Below the pieces are notes generated by a model, which was not told where the DNA came from, ran no database searches, and saw only the letters and a program-made list of their open reading frames with translations. From NCBI RefSeq assembly GCF_034424375.1, contig NZ_CP139965.1, forward strand, positions 4,030,001-4,094,000: 64,000 bases of DNA, in the 5' to 3' direction. Below, piece by piece: positions 34,784 through 43,534 of this stretch. Every line of letters begins with the position of its first letter. Within the stretch, counting starts at the first letter, position 1. Both the position numbers and the translations under genes were made by a program. This DNA is from Paraburkholderia kururiensis. GTDB taxonomy: Bacteria; Pseudomonadota; Gammaproteobacteria; Burkholderiales; Burkholderiaceae.

Positions 34784-35419
34784 TCAGGTTGACGAGGATA
34801 ACCGAGCAGGAAATCTTGGTGCCGCCGTCAAACGCTCCAGGCGCTCTGCCCGAGAAAGCCGGCTGGATTGCTGGACGGCCTGCTGCAGGTCCGCTTCGAC
34901 GTTAAACAGGAAACGGACGGATTCGTCATCGACTACCAGGGCACGAATATCGATCGGCCGCGTTTGCTGCGGCGACTCCCTCGTCGGGATGAGTTCCATC
35001 CAGAGTGCATCGCCGCTCGCGGAAAACAGCATACGGCCGACTTCGAACACGTGCTCCAACGAACAACGTCCCGTATAAACGTCTTTCAAAACGCCGATAA
35101 CGGGTATGCGGTTGCCGCACGCAAGCTCGGGCCGGTTCCAGTGCGTCACCCATATTGTGCGCGTCGTGCTGGGTGTCGGCCTACTCATGCAACACCAAAA
35201 GCTGCCGCTCGATACGTCTTTGCAGATCGCCACCACCGTCGGTACGCGCTTATTTTGCTCGTTTTTGACGCTATGATAATTCCAGATTGTCGTAATAAAG
35301 CGCGTCGCCTGTCCTTTGTGCGCTTGGGCCATGGACACGTCGAACGTCGCCCAATGCTGACTAGGGTTTTGGCCGCCTAAGGCCATGATTGCATGCACGT
35401 GCCCCGTCGTGAACGCCAT
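34784..35419 (-). CDS. unknown protein (211 aa)
   Basis: No family recognised. The protein begins MAFTTGHVHAIMALGGQNPS and contains beta-rich stretches (IPVIGVLKDVYTGRCSLEHV), with a charged helical end (QQSSRLSRAERLERLTAAPR). It starts 15 bases after the stop codon of the HNH gene at 35435 and is probably translated with it, so the two may work together. Confidence 0.55.
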   Translation of the reverse strand: MAFTTGHVHAIMALGGQNPSQHWATFDVSMAQAHKGQATRFITTIWNYHSVKNEQNKRVPTVVAICKDVSSGSFWCCMSRPTPSTTRTIWVTHWNRPELACGNRIPVIGVLKDVYTGRCSLEHVFEVGRMLFSASGDALWMELIPTRESPQQTRPIDIRALVVDDESVRFLFNVEADLQQAVQQSSRLSRAERLERLTAAPRFPARLSSST

Positions 35420-35434
35420 CTGCCCTCTCCTAAC

Positions 35435-36316
35435 CTATACACGAACAAGTCGACGGCCGGCCTTATGTGCGGTTTCGTGGTGGCGCCGTAAGAATTCGAT
35501 CTGCCGCGCCGAGGGAATCTCACGCAGCCGCACTTGACCTCCTGCCAGCGTCAATGCGCGCACACTAGCATCGATACCATCAGCGAGAAGCAGATGTCCG
35601 TCCGCATCGAAGCTAATCAGATGAGAGTCGAATAGAGCGTGAAGGTGGGCGCATAACATAAGGCCGTTATGAGCGCTCGTACGCTCCTCCGGCGTAGCTT
35701 CGCTCCACGGGACAATGTGGCACGCTTGGACCAATCGCGGCGTTTCTATGTTGGTGAGGGCACATCGTCTTCCCCAAACGTCGACCACGCGCTGAACAAA
35801 GACACCGTGGCCAATGCGCTGCGAGGATATCCCCAAGACGTTATATCCCCCACCTTCACCCTCCCGAGAATCATTCTCCTCTCGGTAGAACTCCTCGCCT
35901 GTGGGTGACGCATAGCCGTTCATATCTGCCCATACCACCGTTGGGTTGGCACTCATCCGAAAGCCTTCGAAGAACCTGGAGAATGAAACCTCCGCGTGTC
36001 CCTCATCTTTCCAAGGCCGCGCCACTGTGAAGGTATAGCGAGGCTTTCGGTCCTTGGTCTGCCCTGTCTTGCATTTGGAAATGCAGGTGCCCACGTAGAT
36101 GGTTGCTGTGCCTTTGTCAGAATAGAACAGCACGATCGTCTGCCCTTCAATGCCATGCGCCAAAACGGCCTTTGTGACAGGCCAGTGACCGGTCTGTCTC
36201 TTGGGAAACAACTTGTCGTTCGTCTCCCTGCTTTCCGGCTTCGGGTTGCTGAGATTGATCGCAAGGAACGGCGTGCGGAGGTTTGGAATGTCGAACCAGC
36301 GGTTTAGTTGGGGCAT
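35435..36316 (-). CDS. HNH endonuclease
   Basis: A 293-residue protein with a C-terminal HNH nuclease domain: QACHIVPWSEATPEERTSAH, then NGLMLCAHLHALFDSHLISF, gives the His, Asn and His residues of the HNH_2 type. The N-terminal 180 residues are a less conserved, beta-rich region that may read DNA. ATG at 36316 is preferred over an upstream TTG. Stand-alone HNH proteins of this type occur in defence islands and as modification-dependent or homing-type nucleases; the target is unknown. A co-directional unknown gene follows. Confidence 0.82.
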   Translation of the reverse strand: MPQLNRWFDIPNLRTPFLAINLSNPKPESRETNDKLFPKRQTGHWPVTKAVLAHGIEGQTIVLFYSDKGTATIYVGTCISKCKTGQTKDRKPRYTFTVARPWKDEGHAEVSFSRFFEGFRMSANPTVVWADMNGYASPTGEEFYREENDSREGEGGGYNVLGISSQRIGHGVFVQRVVDVWGRRCALTNIETPRLVQACHIVPWSEATPEERTSAHNGLMLCAHLHALFDSHLISFDADGHLLLADGIDASVRALTLAGGQVRLREIPSARQIEFLRRHHETAHKAGRRLVRV

Positions 36317-36611
36317 GGTCAGGGCCTGTGCGTCTCTTTGCCTGTCGATCGTATCACGCACGCTTAACAACCACGCGCCCCTTGTACCTCTCCCAGCTCT
36401 GCAGTCTCTTTCCGGACCTCGCGCCTACCCTGGTGTCCGCCAAGGCGGATACCGATTCGTCGGTCAAAATTTTTCACTCTTACCGGTGCCGCAGCAAAAA
36501 TAGATGCTCCCCACATGACGTTTTCGGATAACAAGAACGAATGGTTAGACGTAGAGTATGATTCCGAGAATCAGCGGTGAATCCAGTCCACATGTACACT
36601 GAACAAAAGAA

Positions 36612-37241
36612 ATGACTTTTCGCCAATACACAAAGAAACTGTTTGACGACTACGACCTCGTGCTCAGCGATATCCAGCTCAAGTCGATCCTTGGGTTCGA
36701 ACGCCTGTTCACGGAACACCCACCGAAAGCTGACACCTCAGGCTACGAATTTGTCGAGATTGACTCGGCCGATAGCTTCGACACTATCTGGCGGAGCAGG
36801 GGGATGTACATGATTGCCTCTGACTTCGAGCCAAATCTGGAAAAACGGGACGGCTGCCGCCTCCGGATCGAAGGTTTACCCGTTATCTATCGGGGGCAGG
36901 CCGATCTTGTCCGCGAGCGCGTCCAGAGCCATTTGGACAACACTCGGTACGTGAAGACGAAGGACAAAAAGAAACAGGGAACGTGGACCCGGTGCCTTAA
37001 GCTCGACAGGAAACCGGGGAACGGAGGAATCGATTGCTACGTCGCGCCATATCAGAACTATCGATGGGTGGTCGTCGTGCTGCCCCTACGCGACAGCACG
37101 ACGGAGTTTCGCAATTGCGCTGAGTGGGGATTTGACGCGGTGTTTGGCAAGCCCATCGCATCCAACGAAAGGGTGCAAGGCCCCAGCAAATCTATCTTGG
37201 ATGATGCCCGTGTCCGCTTCGCGCACGATCAGCCCGAATAA
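36612..37241 (+). CDS. GIY-YIG-like nuclease
   Basis: A 209-residue protein. RGMYMIAS, then LPVIYRGQADLVRERVQSHL, matches the layout of the GIY-YIG fold (Gly-x-Tyr strand, YxG strand, then Arg and His on the following helix), and AEWGFDAVFGKPIASNE resembles the helix with the metal-binding Glu and the trailing Lys-Pro-Asn region. The exact GIY-YIG signature is degenerate, so activity is not certain. It is divergent from the HNH gene across a 295-bp gap in which nothing else was recognised. Confidence 0.5.
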   Translation: MTFRQYTKKLFDDYDLVLSDIQLKSILGFERLFTEHPPKADTSGYEFVEIDSADSFDTIWRSRGMYMIASDFEPNLEKRDGCRLRIEGLPVIYRGQADLVRERVQSHLDNTRYVKTKDKKKQGTWTRCLKLDRKPGNGGIDCYVAPYQNYRWVVVVLPLRDSTTEFRNCAEWGFDAVFGKPIASNERVQGPSKSILDDARVRFAHDQPE

Positions 37242-37691
37242 CCTTTTTGGGACCGCAAGCTATCGCTCGAACGAGAGAGCGGAAGAACTCAGTTTCCTGA
37301 ACTTTGTAGTGGACCAGTCCCAACGATCTCATCATGATCTTCGCCAACGTTTGGCTTAAATGATTATTTGTAGCCCGATGTGGGACCTCGGACGTTGCAA
37401 TGCTACCGCCGGACGCGGCTGGCGGTAGCCGGTATGAAGAGGGCATTCGCTGACGTCTGAAATCAGGTGGTGCCATCGACGTGAATCTGCCTCTTGAGCA
37501 CGAACCTATCATCCAAGGTACTTCACAGTCAGTTCAGCCAAATCGCTCGCTTCGCGCGTTCGATGCTCTCGCTAACAGGAACCGAGGCAGTTTCTGCCTG
37601 CACAGTAATATCAAAGCGTGTTGATTTGCACGGAAGCCTGACCCACGATTTGCATTGAATTCTGACCCACCCCTTGGACCAGCCTTGCGGG

Positions 37692-38486
37692 TTATGCGGT
37701 GGGTATCTGGGTCTTCTTTCGCTCCTTCTTTGGCTGTGTTGTGCTGTTTCTGAAACGATAGCTATCGTTGCCTGTTTCTACAATGTGGCAGTGGTGTGTG
37801 AGCCGGTCGAGCAGCGCGGTGGTCATCTTTGCATCGCCAAACACACTGGCCCATTCGGCGAAGCTCAGGTTGGTGGTGATGATGATGCTGGTGCGCTCGT
37901 AGAGCTTGCTGAGCAGATGGAACAGCAGCGCCCCGCCGGTCTGGCTGAACGGCAGGTAGCCGAGTTCGTCCAGCACCACGAGGTCGGCATACATGAGCCG
38001 TGTGGCCAGTTGCCCGGGCTTGCCGCCCAGCTTCTCCTGCTCGAGGGCGTTGACCAGTTCGATGGTGGAGAAGAAGCGCACGCGGCGGCGATGATGTTCG
38101 AGCGCCTGCACACCGATGGCCGTTGCCAGATGGGTCTTGCCCGTACCGGGCCCACCCACCAGCACGATGTTGTGCGCCGAGTCGATGAAGTCGCACTGGT
38201 ACAGCTGGCGCACCAGCGCCTCGTCGGCATCGCTGCAGCTGAAGTCGAACCCGCCCATGTCGCGGTACGCCGGGAAGCGTGCCACCTTCATCTGGTACGC
38301 GAGGGAACGCACTTCGCGCTCGGCAATCTCCGCCTTGAGCAGCCCGGCCAGCACCAGCGAAGCCGCCTTGTACGCCGGCGAGTCCTGCGCTGCGAGTTCG
38401 CCCAGCGCCTGGGCCATGCCGTGCAGCTTCAGTGACTTGAGCATCTGCATCATGGCCTCAGGCTGCATGGCTGTCCTCCCGGCCAC
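37692..38486 (-). CDS. istB: IS21-family helper ATPase IstB
   Basis: A 264-residue AAA+ ATPase related to DnaC that activates the IstA transposase and directs target choice. Walker A is VLVGGPGTGKTHLATAIGVQ and Walker B is LVVLDELGYLPFSQTG, with the IITTNLSFAEW sensor region following. It overlaps the end of istA by 29 bases, the usual istAB arrangement. Confidence 0.95.
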   Translation of the reverse strand: MAGRTAMQPEAMMQMLKSLKLHGMAQALGELAAQDSPAYKAASLVLAGLLKAEIAEREVRSLAYQMKVARFPAYRDMGGFDFSCSDADEALVRQLYQCDFIDSAHNIVLVGGPGTGKTHLATAIGVQALEHHRRRVRFFSTIELVNALEQEKLGGKPGQLATRLMYADLVVLDELGYLPFSQTGGALLFHLLSKLYERTSIIITTNLSFAEWASVFGDAKMTTALLDRLTHHCHIVETGNDSYRFRNSTTQPKKERKKTQIPTA

Positions 38487-39984
38487 GCAGGCGGTCGTAG
38501 CGGCCGACGTTGGCCTGTGGCTCGACCTTCAGTGCGAAGGCCTGCGGCGTCTGCAGCGGCGGCACAGGCGGGCTGTCGAGCAGGCGGCTGAGGATGTTCA
38601 GTACCGTCTGCTTGTTCGGCACACCCGCCTCAAGCGCCCGCTCAACTGCGGTGAGCACCATCTGTTCGTCGTGCAGCAGCACCAGCGCCAGGATCTCGAC
38701 CATCTCGCGGTCGCCGCCCGGGTGCCTGAGCAGCACGCCCTGCAGCCTGCGCAAGGCCTCCGGAAACTCGGCGAACGGTGCGCCATTGCGCAGTGCGCCC
38801 GGTTTGCGCTGCAGGACGGCCAGGTAGTGACGCCAGTCGTAGACCGTCTCGCCGCGGTCATGGCTGCGGTTGATACGCCGCCCGTGCTCGGCGATCACCT
38901 GCCCCTCGGCAACGAACACCAGCCTTGCGGCATACACACGCAGGCTGATGGGCCGGTTGGCGAACGACGCCGGCACGCTGTAGCGGTTGCGTTCGAAGTT
39001 CACCAGGCAGGTGGGCGAAACGCGTTTGACATGTTCGACGAAGCCATCGAACGGCTGGCCCACCGGCATCAGGTGGGGCCGCTCGGCCGACCACGCATCC
39101 CAGACCGTCATGTCCTGCTCCGGGTGCCGCGTCTGCTGCCACAGCAGTACGCACTGGTCGGCCAGCCAGTCGTTCAGCGCATCCAGTGAACCGAACGCCG
39201 GCACCTTCTGCCAGAGGCGGTGGCGGCTGTCCTGGACATTCTTCTCGATCTGCCCTTTCTCCCAGCCCGAGGCCACGTTACAGAACTCGGCATCAAACAG
39301 GTAGTGGCTCACCATCGCGCTGAAGCGCGCGTTGACCTCGCGCACCTTGCCGGGACGCACCCGGTCAACGGCAGTCTTCATGTTGTCGTAGATGCCGCGG
39401 CGTGGAATGCCGCCCCAGGCGACGAACGCATGATGATGCGCATCGAACAGCATCTCGTGGGTCTGCAGCAGGTAGGCGCGCAGGAAGAAGGCCCGGCTGT
39501 GGCTGAGCTTGAGCTGCGCGACCTGCAGCTTGACACGCTCGCCGTTGATCACCGCCCAGTCCTCGCTCCAGTCGAACTGGAATGCCTCGCCAGGGGCAAA
39601 GCGCAGCGGCACAAACGTTCCGCGTCCCGTGGTCTTCGCCTGCTCGTGCTGTTCCTGCCGCCACCGCCGGGCAAACGCCGCCACGCGGTCATAGGAGCCC
39701 GTGAAGCCAAGCGCGCACAGATCCGCGTGTATCTGCCTGAGCGTCCTGCGCTGCTTGCGCGGCCGGTTCGCCTCGGTCTTGAGCCAGCCTGCGAGCTTCG
39801 CGGCAAACCCGTCGAGTTTGCTGGGGCTGTGGCGCTCGGGATAGGCCGGCAGAACCGTGCCGGCCCGGATGTAACGCCTGACCGTGTTTCTGGACACGCC
39901 CAGCCGTCTGGAAATCTCGCGCAACGAGACCTGATCGCGAAAGTGCCAGCGTCGGATGATGCTCAATATAGCCACGTCGATCAC
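38458..39984 (-). CDS. istA: IS21-family transposase IstA
   Basis: A 508-residue DDE transposase. The N-terminal helix-turn-helix is SLREISRRLGVSRNTVRRYI. The retroviral-integrase-like core has the first Asp in FQFDWSEDWAVI, the second in GIYDNMKTAVD and the Glu in ASGWEKGQIEKNVQD. A C-terminal beta domain follows. Length and order match full IS21 elements. Confidence 0.95.
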   Translation of the reverse strand: MIDVAILSIIRRWHFRDQVSLREISRRLGVSRNTVRRYIRAGTVLPAYPERHSPSKLDGFAAKLAGWLKTEANRPRKQRRTLRQIHADLCALGFTGSYDRVAAFARRWRQEQHEQAKTTGRGTFVPLRFAPGEAFQFDWSEDWAVINGERVKLQVAQLKLSHSRAFFLRAYLLQTHEMLFDAHHHAFVAWGGIPRRGIYDNMKTAVDRVRPGKVREVNARFSAMVSHYLFDAEFCNVASGWEKGQIEKNVQDSRHRLWQKVPAFGSLDALNDWLADQCVLLWQQTRHPEQDMTVWDAWSAERPHLMPVGQPFDGFVEHVKRVSPTCLVNFERNRYSVPASFANRPISLRVYAARLVFVAEGQVIAEHGRRINRSHDRGETVYDWRHYLAVLQRKPGALRNGAPFAEFPEALRRLQGVLLRHPGGDREMVEILALVLLHDEQMVLTAVERALEAGVPNKQTVLNILSRLLDSPPVPPLQTPQAFALKVEPQANVGRYDRLRGREDSHAA

Positions 39985-40479
39985 TCCGTTCCCCTGCCCG
40001 TTGCCGAGCAGGTCAGTGTTCTACGTGGGTCAATATTCGATGCAAATTACTGCCCTGGCCGGGTCAGGTTTCCGTGCAAATCAACAATCAAAGCGCGCCA
40101 GAGCAATGAGGACCTTATCGAGTTCAGCCACGAGTTCGTTCTTTTGGGTCACTGACAGTGCGTTCACCCTAGCCTTGACAAATGGCTCGATGTCTTTCTT
40201 GACGTGCACAGCGTGCGAACGGTGGCTCTCTTCGGCGAGCATAGGAGCAACCGGCCGGAGCTTCTCAATGAGCATATCGTAGCGCGTGACAGAGGTAGTT
40301 GAGTCCTGCGTTTCGCGCACAAGCACATAACGCAGGGCCTGGGTGTCGATCTGGTAAGTTTTGAAACCATCGGATCGCCTAGGCTCGCTAGGAAGCCGAT
40401 ATCACGGGTTGAGTGTTTGCTTTCAGGTGCGATGTTGCTAATGCTTATTGATCGTACCGGCTCGCCTACCGCCGACCGC

Positions 40480-40510
40480 GTCGGGCGGAAGCAGCTGTTG
40501 CATTTGGCTA
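40480..40510 (+). repeat. 31-bp dispersed repeat, copy 1
   Basis: Starts GTCGGGCGGAAGCAGCTGTT and ends TTTGGCTA. It matches copies at 40597-40627 (inverted) and 43504-43534 with three or four differences. Confidence 0.65.
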
Positions 40511-40596
40511 AGCCATCGTTTCGTTACGGCTTTGCCGAATTACGCTACAGCTTTCGACACAGGGTCCGTCTGGGCTTCAGTCGTGGCGTTGGCGTT

Positions 40597-40627
40597 TAGC
40601 CATATGCAACGGCGGCTTTCGCCCGAC
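40597..40627 (-). repeat. 31-bp dispersed repeat, copy 2
   Basis: On the minus strand it starts GTCGGGCGAAAGCCGCCGTT and ends ATATGGCTA. It differs from copy 3 at two positions. Confidence 0.65.
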
Positions 40628-40640
40628 ATGATCGGGAGGT

Positions 40641-40788
40641 GGCCGAAGCTGTGTGAAAACTCCCGCCGAATGCACCGCCTGACAAACTCGGCTCGCCAGA
40701 TCACCGCGTACGGGTTTCGAAGCGGTTCGGGAGGGGTAAAGCGACACCCGAAAAGCGGATAGCTTCGAGTTTTTACACAGCCTCGGCC
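40641..40788. repeat. inverted 22-bp repeats around a 104-bp spacer
   Basis: Arms at 40641-40662 and 40767-40788 share GAGTTTTYACACAGCYTCGG in opposite orientation with two differences. The spacer has no reading frame of note. They may be remains of an older element. Confidence 0.5.
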
Positions 40789-41360
40789 AACTCTGCCATT
40801 CGTCTGACCCTTGCAGCAGTCACTCGAACGACTGCTTCGCTCCGAAACCTGCCTCATCTGCAATGGACGGATATCAGCCGAGGCGAACGGTGTCGGATTG
40901 GAGTTCGTCTGCCTGTTCGTCGATGCAGACCAGCGATTTAGCAAACCCCAACGATAAGCCATCATCACTGGGTCGACGAAAACCCGTATTCGATCTATTG
41001 CGTTGGAAAACTCGCCGCGCGCCGCTTACGAACCACTCGTGAAAAATCTACCTCTCAGATCGGTCTACAAACCGCTCGCGAGCATCGGTCAAGGGTAAGA
41101 CGACCCCTGAAAACCTCGCTAGGTCGATCATCAACGAGTTTTTCAACACAATAGATCCAAAGCGGGCACCGACGGAGTCGATTCAGTAACCGAGAGTGCG
41201 CCGATTCCGGTCGCCACGTGGGAAAATGCGCTGCGGTAAGGCTATTAAACTCAAGGTCCACTGGTTTGGTGGATTAAGCTCAAAGTACATGCAGCGTCCC
41301 GCGCTGCGGCCGATGAAAGGCAGGCTGTCGCATAGAAGAACCATCAAGACAAATAAGGTT

Positions 41361-43289
41361 ATGGCTACAAATCCCCAAGCCGTATCGTTGAATACTAACC
41401 AGCTTCATCCCTATGCCGCGTTCCAGCTTTACGAATGCGCTACAGCACCTTTGCTGAATCTGAGGGCGCTCGCGGGCGGAATTGCTCAGGAGTTGGCTGC
41501 AAGCGGGCCGAACAGCGGCCACATCGTGATCGTGGCCCAGTCCGCGCTGCCGCACAGAGTCGGCACCAGCGGCTGGGCCATACACTTCAAGAAAACTAGC
41601 CAGTCGGCCTGGACAGACGATCCAACGGTCGTGGATGTTGAGCAGCACGTCCTACTCCTGATTAGTAACGGGCGAGTTCTTGGCATGTCGACGTCCGCCA
41701 CGGAAGTTCGCAAGCGTGTCAACGACTATCTGGACGCTCAGCCCGGCTTAACGGCGATGGCAGCAGACGTTCTGGAAAACGCCCTGCTGAGGTCATCCAA
41801 GTTGCGCACGCTGTGGTTATCTGGCATCCATAGGAAGTCGCCCTTCAAGGCCGACTCCAAGGTGCTCACGGGACCTCAACTGGAGACCGCGCTCAACCCG
41901 TTGGATGATAGAACATTCAGGCCTTCCGCTGGCCGCGCCGACACGGGGCTCCCCGTCGCCAGCGGTGTCTCCAGAGTTGGGGTGAGTCCCAAACGGTCCT
42001 ATGCCTGGATTGGCCCGACAACCGATGTCGCGGACTTCGCTTCTCGCTTTCAGGCGCTCGTGGGACACATCGCTAACCGGCGCACCAAGACCCTTTCGCC
42101 GCTTCCAATCCTCTCGCAGGCGCTGGCCCAAGCACCAACCGCCGGCTCTGTGGTAAAGGCGTTCGATTTTTCTTTTATTTCCACTGACACGGCGGCAGAT
42201 CTCGATAACACTACGAAGTCGTCCCTAGAAGAGTTCGAGGCGCGGGTCGAGCTTGCGACAACGGGCCATCCTGCAAACCAGGACTTCGCGCTTTACATCC
42301 GTGACCGCGACCATGCCAATGCGAATCGCGCCCAACAAGATTGGCAAGTCGATGTCACGGTGACGCTCGCCAACACAGCGGTCACAGCCGTTTTAGCGAC
42401 CGACTCGCAAGGATGGCCTCGGTGGAATGTATTCAAACAGCTGCTGCGCAACAGATCGATCTGGTCAGTCTGGTACGAGTCGGGGCACAGCCTAGGGGGG
42501 GGCGAGTGGACCATACTTGATGCGCGAGCGTCAAGCTACGAAGGGACGATCACCCCGGTCAATTTCTCCGCGGGTAATTGGAACATCGAAAGCGAAAAAC
42601 CACTTCCGCGTGGCGGGGGGAGGGCTGTTGTCTGGGCACAGATCGGTGCCGACTCATCTTTGTTTTCTTGGTGGATCCGAGATGGCATGGCCCAATGTTT
42701 CCCCCACTTTAACAGCGCCACAGATCCTAACTCGTACGCTTTCTGCATCTGTGACGACGGCACCAACGAACTAGCGGACTTCATAGTCTTGGCAAAACAT
42801 AGGTGCTTTGCGACGCCCACCAATCCGTCACACCTAGCTTTCGTAATGGTACATCTGAAAGCTTCATCGTCCAGCGATCCGGGGCGAAGCATGGCGCCAA
42901 AGCAGTACGAAGAGGTACTTGGTCAAGCCACCAAAAACCTGGGCCGAGTCCATTTCCCAGAAACGCTCGAGTATCTGATGGGCCGGCTCGGCCGCGGCGT
43001 GGCGATGCTTTGGGAATGGACGGCCAGCCGGTTTCAAGTACTCTTGCCTCGCGGCACAAAGCTGCCGAAGACGGCGCAAGTGCGCACGACGCTAAAGGAT
43101 TTCAATGGGCAGCGACATCACTTCCACGTCGTTGTGGTGCAACCACATCAGGGCGCTGGCAACTTTAATGCGTCAATGAATGGATCACCAGTCGACTTCA
43201 AGACGCATATGCTGTGTACCTTACTTTGCGCCGCGGAGGGTGCGGCACGCGCCTCGTCTGCAAATCTCAACGTCGTCATGTCGCCGTGA
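41361..43289 (+). CDS. 642-aa protein with PD-(D/E)xK-like C-terminal nuclease domain
   Basis: A large protein of no named family that I can place. The first 450 residues are mixed alpha/beta with no Walker or helicase motif. At residues 464-474, CDDGTNELADF is followed about 23 residues later by VHLKAS (Lys500), then YEEVLGQATKNLG. That arrangement (acidic pair or Glu-x-x-Asp, a strand ending H-x-K-x-S, then a helix with GQA.K.L) resembles the PD-(D/E)xK nuclease domain found at the C-terminus of some defence helicases and restriction-like proteins. The ATG at 41361 is chosen because the conserved-looking sequence begins there. It is convergent with the exported three-gene operon. Confidence 0.5.
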   Translation: MATNPQAVSLNTNQLHPYAAFQLYECATAPLLNLRALAGGIAQELAASGPNSGHIVIVAQSALPHRVGTSGWAIHFKKTSQSAWTDDPTVVDVEQHVLLLISNGRVLGMSTSATEVRKRVNDYLDAQPGLTAMAADVLENALLRSSKLRTLWLSGIHRKSPFKADSKVLTGPQLETALNPLDDRTFRPSAGRADTGLPVASGVSRVGVSPKRSYAWIGPTTDVADFASRFQALVGHIANRRTKTLSPLPILSQALAQAPTAGSVVKAFDFSFISTDTAADLDNTTKSSLEEFEARVELATTGHPANQDFALYIRDRDHANANRAQQDWQVDVTVTLANTAVTAVLATDSQGWPRWNVFKQLLRNRSIWSVWYESGHSLGGGEWTILDARASSYEGTITPVNFSAGNWNIESEKPLPRGGGRAVVWAQIGADSSLFSWWIRDGMAQCFPHFNSATDPNSYAFCICDDGTNELADFIVLAKHRCFATPTNPSHLAFVMVHLKASSSSDPGRSMAPKQYEEVLGQATKNLGRVHFPETLEYLMGRLGRGVAMLWEWTASRFQVLLPRGTKLPKTAQVRTTLKDFNGQRHHFHVVVVQPHQGAGNFNASMNGSPVDFKTHMLCTLLCAAEGAARASSANLNVVMSP

Positions 43290-43503
43290 TTCTTTCCATC
43301 TGCTTTGGTTACGTCAGAATGTCCATGATTCATGCGAGCATCGTTGTTCATGTCTACCAGTTCACGCTTGATGCGTAAATCTCAGCGATGTGTCGTAACG
43401 GCGCGGGCGCAATTCCATGGCCCGGCGCGCCCACGAATCAATCCACGTGCCAAGCAGCCAGAGCCCGATCGCCTCCTGTCTGCGGGCGAATTCAGCCGGT
43501 CGT

Positions 43504-43534
43504 GTCGGGCGAAAGCCGCTGTTGCGTATGGCTA
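43504..43534 (+). repeat. 31-bp dispersed repeat, copy 3
   Basis: Starts GTCGGGCGAAAGCCGCTGTT and ends GTATGGCTA. Its last three bases are the complement of the stop codon of the gene at 43532-44788, so the repeat overlaps the end of that gene. The gap 43290-43531 holds nothing else recognisable. Confidence 0.65.

Larger units (their letters stand above)
37619..40086 (-). mobile_element. IS21-family insertion sequence (2468 bp)
   Basis: The terminal inverted repeats begin TGTTGATTTGCACGGAA and continue CCTGACCC, with further internal partial repeats near both ends (the GACCCACG and TGGGTCAATATT regions) as usual for IS21. The element carries overlapping istA and istB genes. It is flanked by the direct repeat ATCAAAGCG at 37610-37618 and 40087-40095, a target duplication of 8 to 9 bases. 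Both genes appear intact. Confidence 0.93.
37529..40326 (-). pseudogene. small gene split by the IS21-family element
   Basis: Reading on the minus strand from 40326 to 40087, the frame runs MLVRETQDSTTSVTRYDMLI to VLIALARFD and enters the IS. Removing the IS and one copy of the 9-bp direct repeat ATCAAAGCG joins it in frame to ITVQAETASVPVSESIERAK and onward to a stop at 37529, giving a protein of about 106 residues. It begins with GTG and an in-frame stop lies a little further upstream, so the N-terminus may also be incomplete. No family recognised; the middle looks helical. Confidence 0.6.
40327..41360. other. gene-poor region with degenerate repeats
   Basis: About 1 kb with no convincing gene. 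It contains two copies of a 31-bp repeat (40480-40510 and, inverted, 40597-40627), plus an inverted pair of a 22-bp repeat (40641-40662 and 40767-40788, GAGTTTTYACACAGCYTCGG). Open frames here are short, Ser/Arg/Cys-rich and overlap on both strands, so they look like chance. The promoter of the gene at 41361 should lie near the right end. Confidence 0.55.

Noticed and set aside
40540..40968. A 142-codon minus-strand frame in the gene-poor region
   Set aside because: It lies across degenerate repeats, is Ser/Arg/Cys-rich and has no ribosome site or domain.
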